Shown in pieces: positions 22,469 through 25,916 of a stretch of 25,916 nucleotides of DNA. The DNA is taken from assembly GCF_034113885.1 (NCBI RefSeq), contig NZ_JAXEWM010000027.1:1-25916 (forward strand), read 5' to 3'. Both the position numbers and the translations under genes were made by a program. A model generated the notes under the pieces. That model did not search any database. It saw only the letters and a program-made list of their open reading frames with translations, and had not been told where the DNA came from. How positions within the stretch are numbered: position 1 is the stretch's first letter; every line of letters begins with the position of its first letter. The DNA is from Intestinibacter sp034113885. Lineage in GTDB: Bacteria > Bacillota > Clostridia > Peptostreptococcales > Peptostreptococcaceae.

Positions 22469-23869
22469 ATGGATAAGAAGATTGATTTGACAGAAGGGGG
22501 AATTGTAGAGAAGCTAGTAAAAATAGCTATCCCAATAATGGCTACCTCCTTTATCCAGATAGCATATAATTTAACCGATATGATGTGGGTAGGGAGAAAT
22601 GGAAGTGACTCAGTTGCAGCAGTTGGAACTGCTGGTTTTTATACATGGCTTGCCATGGCATTTATTTTGTTTTCAAAAATTGGAGGAGAAGTAAAGGTCG
22701 CACAGAGTATGGGCGAAAAAAATATAAAAGAGGTTAAAGCATATATAAAATCATCTATAGAGTTAAATATATTTTTATCTATAACGTATAGCTTGATTTT
22801 AATTATTTTCAATAAACCTTTTATAGGTCTTTTTAATTTGGGAGATAATCAAGTAATAGCTATGTCTAGGAGTTATTTAATAATAGTGGCATGCGGAATG
22901 ATTTTTTACTTTATAAATCCGGTTTTTACATCGATATTTATAGGTCTTGGAAATAGTAAGACTCCTTTTAAAATAAATACTATAGGCCTTATTGCAAATA
23001 TAGTTTTGGATCCAATTATGATATTTGGACTTGGACCTATACCAGCACTTGGAGTCAATGGGGCAGGTATTGCGACTGTGACATCTCAGATAATAGTTAG
23101 CTTTGTATTTATAAGTATTATAGTGAAAAATAATGAGGAATACTTCAAGGTGAAGTATTTTAGAAATATAGAGTGGAAGTATTTTAAGATTTTATATAAA
23201 TTAGGTTTTCCTGTAGCTATTCAAAATGCATTATTTACGCTTATATCGATGGCTATGGGCGTTATAGTGGCGTCATTTGGACCGGTTGCTATTGCGGTTC
23301 AAAAGGTAGGATCTCAGATAGAGTCAATTTCGTGGATGAGTGCAGATGGATTTGCGGCTGCTTTATCGACTTTTACTGGTCAAAATTATGGAGCTAGTAA
23401 ATACGATAGAATTGGCAAAGGTAGCAAAATAGCGCTAGTTGGAGCTTTGATTTGGGGAAGTGTAACATCGGCAATTCTAATATTTTTAGGAAAATACATA
23501 TTTAGTGCATTTATAAATGAGCCTGATGCTATTTTAAAGGGAACAGATTACTTGAGAATATTGGGGTATTCTCAATTGCTTATGTGTATAGAAATAACTG
23601 TTACTGGTATTTTTAAAGGTTTGGGTAGAACTTATATACCTTCCTTTGTAAGTATAACCTTGAATCTGGCTAGAATTCCTATGGCTATTTTATTTAGCAG
23701 TGCAAGTTTACTTGGGCTTAATGGAATTTGGTGGAGTGTCACAATAAGCAGTAATTTTAAAGGAATTATTATGGCATTGATTTTTATAGTTTTATATAAA
23801 AGCAAAAAGCTTTATCAAAAACAGAGTTCGATAGAAAATAAGTCTGAGAGTTGTTTAGACTGTAATTAA
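22469..23869 (+). CDS. MATE-family efflux transporter
   Basis: 466 residues from ATG 22469, with GGAGGA at 22459-22464; an in-frame TTG at 22457 precedes that site and is rejected. Twelve hydrophobic helices in two homologous halves are visible. N-terminal features are typical: PIMATSFIQIAYNLTDMMWV (about 22-41) with the conserved Asp, then VAAVGTAGF. The second half begins near residue 240 with LGFPVAIQNALFTLI, followed by the FTGQNYGASK motif. MATE proteins expel drugs or metabolites in exchange for Na+ or H+. The substrate is not evident. Whether it relates to dpaL across the divergent palindromes is speculation. Confidence 0.93.
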   Translation: MDKKIDLTEGGIVEKLVKIAIPIMATSFIQIAYNLTDMMWVGRNGSDSVAAVGTAGFYTWLAMAFILFSKIGGEVKVAQSMGEKNIKEVKAYIKSSIELNIFLSITYSLILIIFNKPFIGLFNLGDNQVIAMSRSYLIIVACGMIFYFINPVFTSIFIGLGNSKTPFKINTIGLIANIVLDPIMIFGLGPIPALGVNGAGIATVTSQIIVSFVFISIIVKNNEEYFKVKYFRNIEWKYFKILYKLGFPVAIQNALFTLISMAMGVIVASFGPVAIAVQKVGSQIESISWMSADGFAAALSTFTGQNYGASKYDRIGKGSKIALVGALIWGSVTSAILIFLGKYIFSAFINEPDAILKGTDYLRILGYSQLLMCIEITVTGIFKGLGRTYIPSFVSITLNLARIPMAILFSSASLLGLNGIWWSVTISSNFKGIIMALIFIVLYKSKKLYQKQSSIENKSESCLDCN

Positions 23870-23873
23870 AATG

Positions 23874-23908
23874 AACTGGGGATAGTAAAAATATCTCCAG
23901 TTTTTATT
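23874..23908 (+). terminator. Terminator of the MATE operon
   Basis: AACTGGGGATA (23874-23884) pairs with TATCTCCAGTT (23892-23902) with one G-U, followed by a T-rich tract. Confidence 0.85.
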
Positions 23909-23952
23909 TTTTTTGATAGAAATATGTAAATTATGGAAATGGGCGATTTATA

Positions 23953-23980
23953 TTGCGCAGATTTTAAAATTTGATATAAT
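23953..23980 (+). promoter_or_regulatory. Extended -10 promoter of the iron-uptake operon
   Basis: TGATATAAT gives a perfect TATAAT (23975-23980) with the TGN extension; the -35 TTGCGC (23953-23958, 16-bp spacer) is poor. The predicted start of transcription lies just before the Fur box. Confidence 0.6.
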
Positions 23981-23992
23981 TTATCTACAAGA

Positions 23993-24017
23993 ATTGATAA
24001 TCATTATCTATAGATAA
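23993..24017 (+). promoter_or_regulatory. Fur box with overlapping second dyad
   Basis: GATAATCATTATC (23996-24008) matches the core of the Fur box (GATAATGATAATCATTATC). It overlaps TTATCTATAGATAA (24004-24017), a second perfect 14-bp palindrome of the same hexamer type, so two Fur dimers could bind. Located right after the -10, it should repress under iron sufficiency. Confidence 0.85.
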
Positions 24018-24042
24018 ATATAATCATAATGGAGGAATAAAT

Positions 24043-24975
24043 ATGAAAAAAATAAAAATACTAGCAATGTCGTTGATAGCGATATTATCGATGATGCTAT
24101 TTACAGGATGCTCAAATAGCGACGAAACAGCAGGAGAAACTAAAATGAGAGTTGTAGAGACTTCAAAGGGAGAAGTAGAAATACCAAAAAATCCAAGTCG
24201 TATAGTAGATATTTCTGGAAGTAGTGAGGAATTAGCTATATTGGGATATACTCCAGTAGCAACTGCTAACGTTGATTCTTATGATACAGAAAACGTACCA
24301 TCTTATATGGCTGAAGTTTTTAAAGATGTAAAAGTAGTCGGACATTCAATGAGCGATACTATGGACATAGAGGCGATAATAGAAGCTGAGCCAGATTTAA
24401 TAATAATGGCTCCGAGACAAGAAAAAATATACGATGAATTAAAAGAAATAGCGCCAGTTGTAATGCTTGAGGATTACTCAAATGATTGGGAAAAAAATTT
24501 AGAACAGGTTGCTAAATTATTCGGAAAAGAAGACGACGCTAAAAAATGGTTAGATTCTTACTATGAAGAAGCTAAAAAAATTGGAGATGAAATAAAAGAA
24601 GCAAATGGTGATAAATCATATGTAGTTGCTCTAGCGTCATCAGGACAATTTATGATATTCACAGAAGGTGGAATGGGAACTATTTTAAAAGAAGATATGG
24701 GACTTAAACAACCAGCAAATATGCCAGAACAAGACAGCATAACTCTTCCAACTGTTAGTATAGAAGGACTTACAGAAATAGATGCAGATAACATAATAGT
24801 AATCGGTATGGAATCTGATAAGCAGGATTTAGAAAAAGACAGTGTATTTAACGAGATAAGAGCTGTAAAAGAAGGAAACTTTGTATTCTTAAATGCAAGT
24901 CCATTCTTCTCACAGGCTTACAATCCAATGGGAAGACAATTATTGTTAGAAGAAATTAAAAAAGCTTTAATATAA
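24043..24975 (+). CDS. Iron-siderophore ABC transporter substrate-binding lipoprotein
   Basis: 310 residues; ATG 24043, with GGAGGA upstream. Type II signal peptide: MKKIKI, hydrophobic core, lipobox LFTGC with lipidated Cys23. The mature part is a class III periplasmic-binding fold of the FhuD/FecB/YclQ type: EVEIPKNPSRIVDISGSSEE opening the N lobe, a linking helix near 150-175, and a closing NPMGRQLLLEEIKKAL helix. It should capture a ferric siderophore or haem outside the membrane and pass it to the FecCD-type permease encoded at 25081. The overlapping Fur dyads upstream support iron. The exact ligand is not readable. The Phe before TGC is less common than Leu in lipoboxes. Confidence 0.92.
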   Translation: MKKIKILAMSLIAILSMMLFTGCSNSDETAGETKMRVVETSKGEVEIPKNPSRIVDISGSSEELAILGYTPVATANVDSYDTENVPSYMAEVFKDVKVVGHSMSDTMDIEAIIEAEPDLIIMAPRQEKIYDELKEIAPVVMLEDYSNDWEKNLEQVAKLFGKEDDAKKWLDSYYEEAKKIGDEIKEANGDKSYVVALASSGQFMIFTEGGMGTILKEDMGLKQPANMPEQDSITLPTVSIEGLTEIDADNIIVIGMESDKQDLEKDSVFNEIRAVKEGNFVFLNASPFFSQAYNPMGRQLLLEEIKKALI

Positions 24976-25000
24976 TAATATGAAAATCGATGTTGATTTT

Positions 25001-25036
25001 AAATTAGGTGGATAAATTTATTTATTCACCTAGTTT
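25001..25036 (+). promoter_or_regulatory. Intercistronic hairpin between binding protein and permease
   Basis: Arms 25001-25017 and 25020-25036 are complementary over 17 bp with two G-U pairs (core TTAGGTGGA / TTCACCTAG); the innermost pairs must open to form a loop. No strong T run follows, so it is more likely an attenuator or mRNA-stability element favouring the binding protein than a full terminator. Confidence 0.55.
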
Positions 25037-25080
25037 AATTTAGAGGATAAATTAGAAAATTCAAAAAAGGAGTGAATTGT

Positions 25081-25916
25081 TTGAATAAAAGAAATTCGTA
25101 TATTTTGATAGTGTTAGGACTGATATTACTTGCCTTGGGAATATTCATATCGGTATCTATAGGTGCGAAGGATATAAGCTTTTCGACTATGATAGATAGT
25201 TTATTTACAAATAATAATGATATAGAATCGAAAATTATAAGAGATGTCAGAATACCTAGGGCACTTGCCGGTGCGTTGGTCGGAGGATTTTTGGCGGTGT
25301 CAGGTGCAATCATGCAGGGGATAACTAGAAATCCAATAGCTGAACCGTCGGTTATAGGTATAACTCAGGGTGCTACATTTATGGTGGCTGTGGCTTTAGT
25401 TTTACAGCAGATAAATCCAAATATAGTTATAGGCGGATTTTCGCTTATGATATTTGCCTTTTTAGGAGGCGGTATAAGTGGATTGTTTGTTTATTTTGTA
25501 AGCTCAAGGTCGATTGGAAAGGTAGATCCTGTCAAGCTTACTTTGGCTGGGACAGCACTTGGAACATTGCTTATATCGTTGGCGACTGGAGCCTGTATGT
25601 ATTTTAATCTGTCACAGCAGCTTAGCTTTTGGATATGTGGAGGATTTATAGGAGTTAAATGGCAGGGAGTGAAGCTACTTTTAATAGTTGGAGCTATCGG
25701 AATTAGTCTCGCCATGATTTTATCTAAAAAAATCACAATCCTTAGCTTAGGCGAGGAGGTAGCTATTGGTCTGGGTGAAAATACAAACTGCACGAGGCTG
25801 ATAGCTTTGATAATAGTTATTTTGCTGACAGGAGCATCTGTCTCTGTGGCTGGAAATATAATTTTCGTCGGACTTATAATCCCTCAAATAGTCAAAAAAA
25901 TAGTAGGCGTAGATTA
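25081..25916 (+). CDS. Iron-siderophore ABC transporter permease, FecCD family, 3' end missing
   Basis: The frame opens at TTG 25081, with AAGGAGTG at 25067-25074 six bases upstream, and runs to the window edge, giving 278 residues of an expected 320-340. Hydrophobic helices begin at residue 7. Family signatures: RDVRIPRALAGALVGGFLA (about 58-76), then SGAIMQGITRNPIAEPSVIG and GITQGA. Near the right edge the NIIFVGLIIPQIVK stretch corresponds to the loop that contacts the ATPase. It forms the channel, usually with a second FecCD subunit and an ATPase expected downstream of the window. It belongs to the Fur-controlled operon with the lipoprotein at 24043. Confidence 0.9.
   Translation, partial: MNKRNSYILIVLGLILLALGIFISVSIGAKDISFSTMIDSLFTNNNDIESKIIRDVRIPRALAGALVGGFLAVSGAIMQGITRNPIAEPSVIGITQGATFMVAVALVLQQINPNIVIGGFSLMIFAFLGGGISGLFVYFVSSRSIGKVDPVKLTLAGTALGTLLISLATGACMYFNLSQQLSFWICGGFIGVKWQGVKLLLIVGAIGISLAMILSKKITILSLGEEVAIGLGENTNCTRLIALIIVILLTGASVSVAGNIIFVGLIIPQIVKKIVGVD

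Noticed and set aside
25491..25793. 100-codon minus-strand frame near the right edge
   Set aside because: It is opposite the FecCD permease frame, which carries strong family motifs and runs through the whole stretch.

Overview
The window is about 26 kb of AT-rich DNA (roughly 30% G+C by eye) with strong AGGAGG-type ribosome binding sites, TTGACA/TATAAT promoters and many hairpin-plus-T-run terminators. This fits an anaerobic low-GC Firmicute of the class Clostridia. Protein resemblances (DUF6323/DUF6179 pair, diaminopropionate ammonia-lyase, GlcT/PtsG pair, YczE and YitT membrane proteins) make Peptostreptococcaceae a reasonable guess, but that is inference. I found no rRNA, tRNA, transposase, integrase, phage gene or CRISPR array. 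It reads as ordinary chromosome made of small, separately regulated operons.

Layout. 1-1604: the 3' end of a TcaA/YvbJ-like membrane protein with an acidic tandem repeat, then a small lipoprotein. 1644-3614: a self-regulated YtrA-type GntR / ABC ATPase / ABC-2 permease operon behind large palindromic operators. 3632-7110: a glucose PTS module in which two identical 30-nt antiterminator (RAT) sites gate first glcT and then ptsG. 7133-8801 (minus strand): HAD phosphatase and TM1586-type nitroreductase. 8852-11107: a strongly promoted three-gene operon of unknown function (DUF6323-like, DUF6179-like and a 100-residue protein). 11190-12896: a MerR/GyrI-like regulator followed by a B3/4-domain protein whose promoter has the 19-bp spacer typical of MerR targets. 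12927-13812: glutamate racemase. 13895-16557: YczE-like membrane protein, TetR regulator and peptidase T. 16583-17835: a secreted SH3b3-NlpC/P60 endopeptidase behind WalR-box-like repeats. 17884-19791: a TSUP permease (minus) and a YitT-type membrane protein (plus). 19810-22032 (minus): diaminopropionate ammonia-lyase followed by a protein resembling the archaeal/plant D-aminoacyl-tRNA deacylase DTD2/GEK1. 22196-23908: small membrane protein and MATE transporter. 23953-25916: Fur-boxed iron-siderophore binding lipoprotein and the start of a FecCD-type permease, cut by the window end.

How the genes may work together. The most suggestive unit is the dpaL-DTD2-like pair: an enzyme known to destroy D- and L-diaminopropionate and D-serine beside a protein resembling a proofreader that removes D-amino acids from tRNA. 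A second probable aminoacyl-tRNA quality-control protein (B3/4 domain) lies under apparent MerR control 7 kb away. The glcT-ptsG module looks like a self-amplifying antitermination circuit laid out like E. coli bglG-bglF. The DUF6323/DUF6179 operon is the largest piece with no assigned role.
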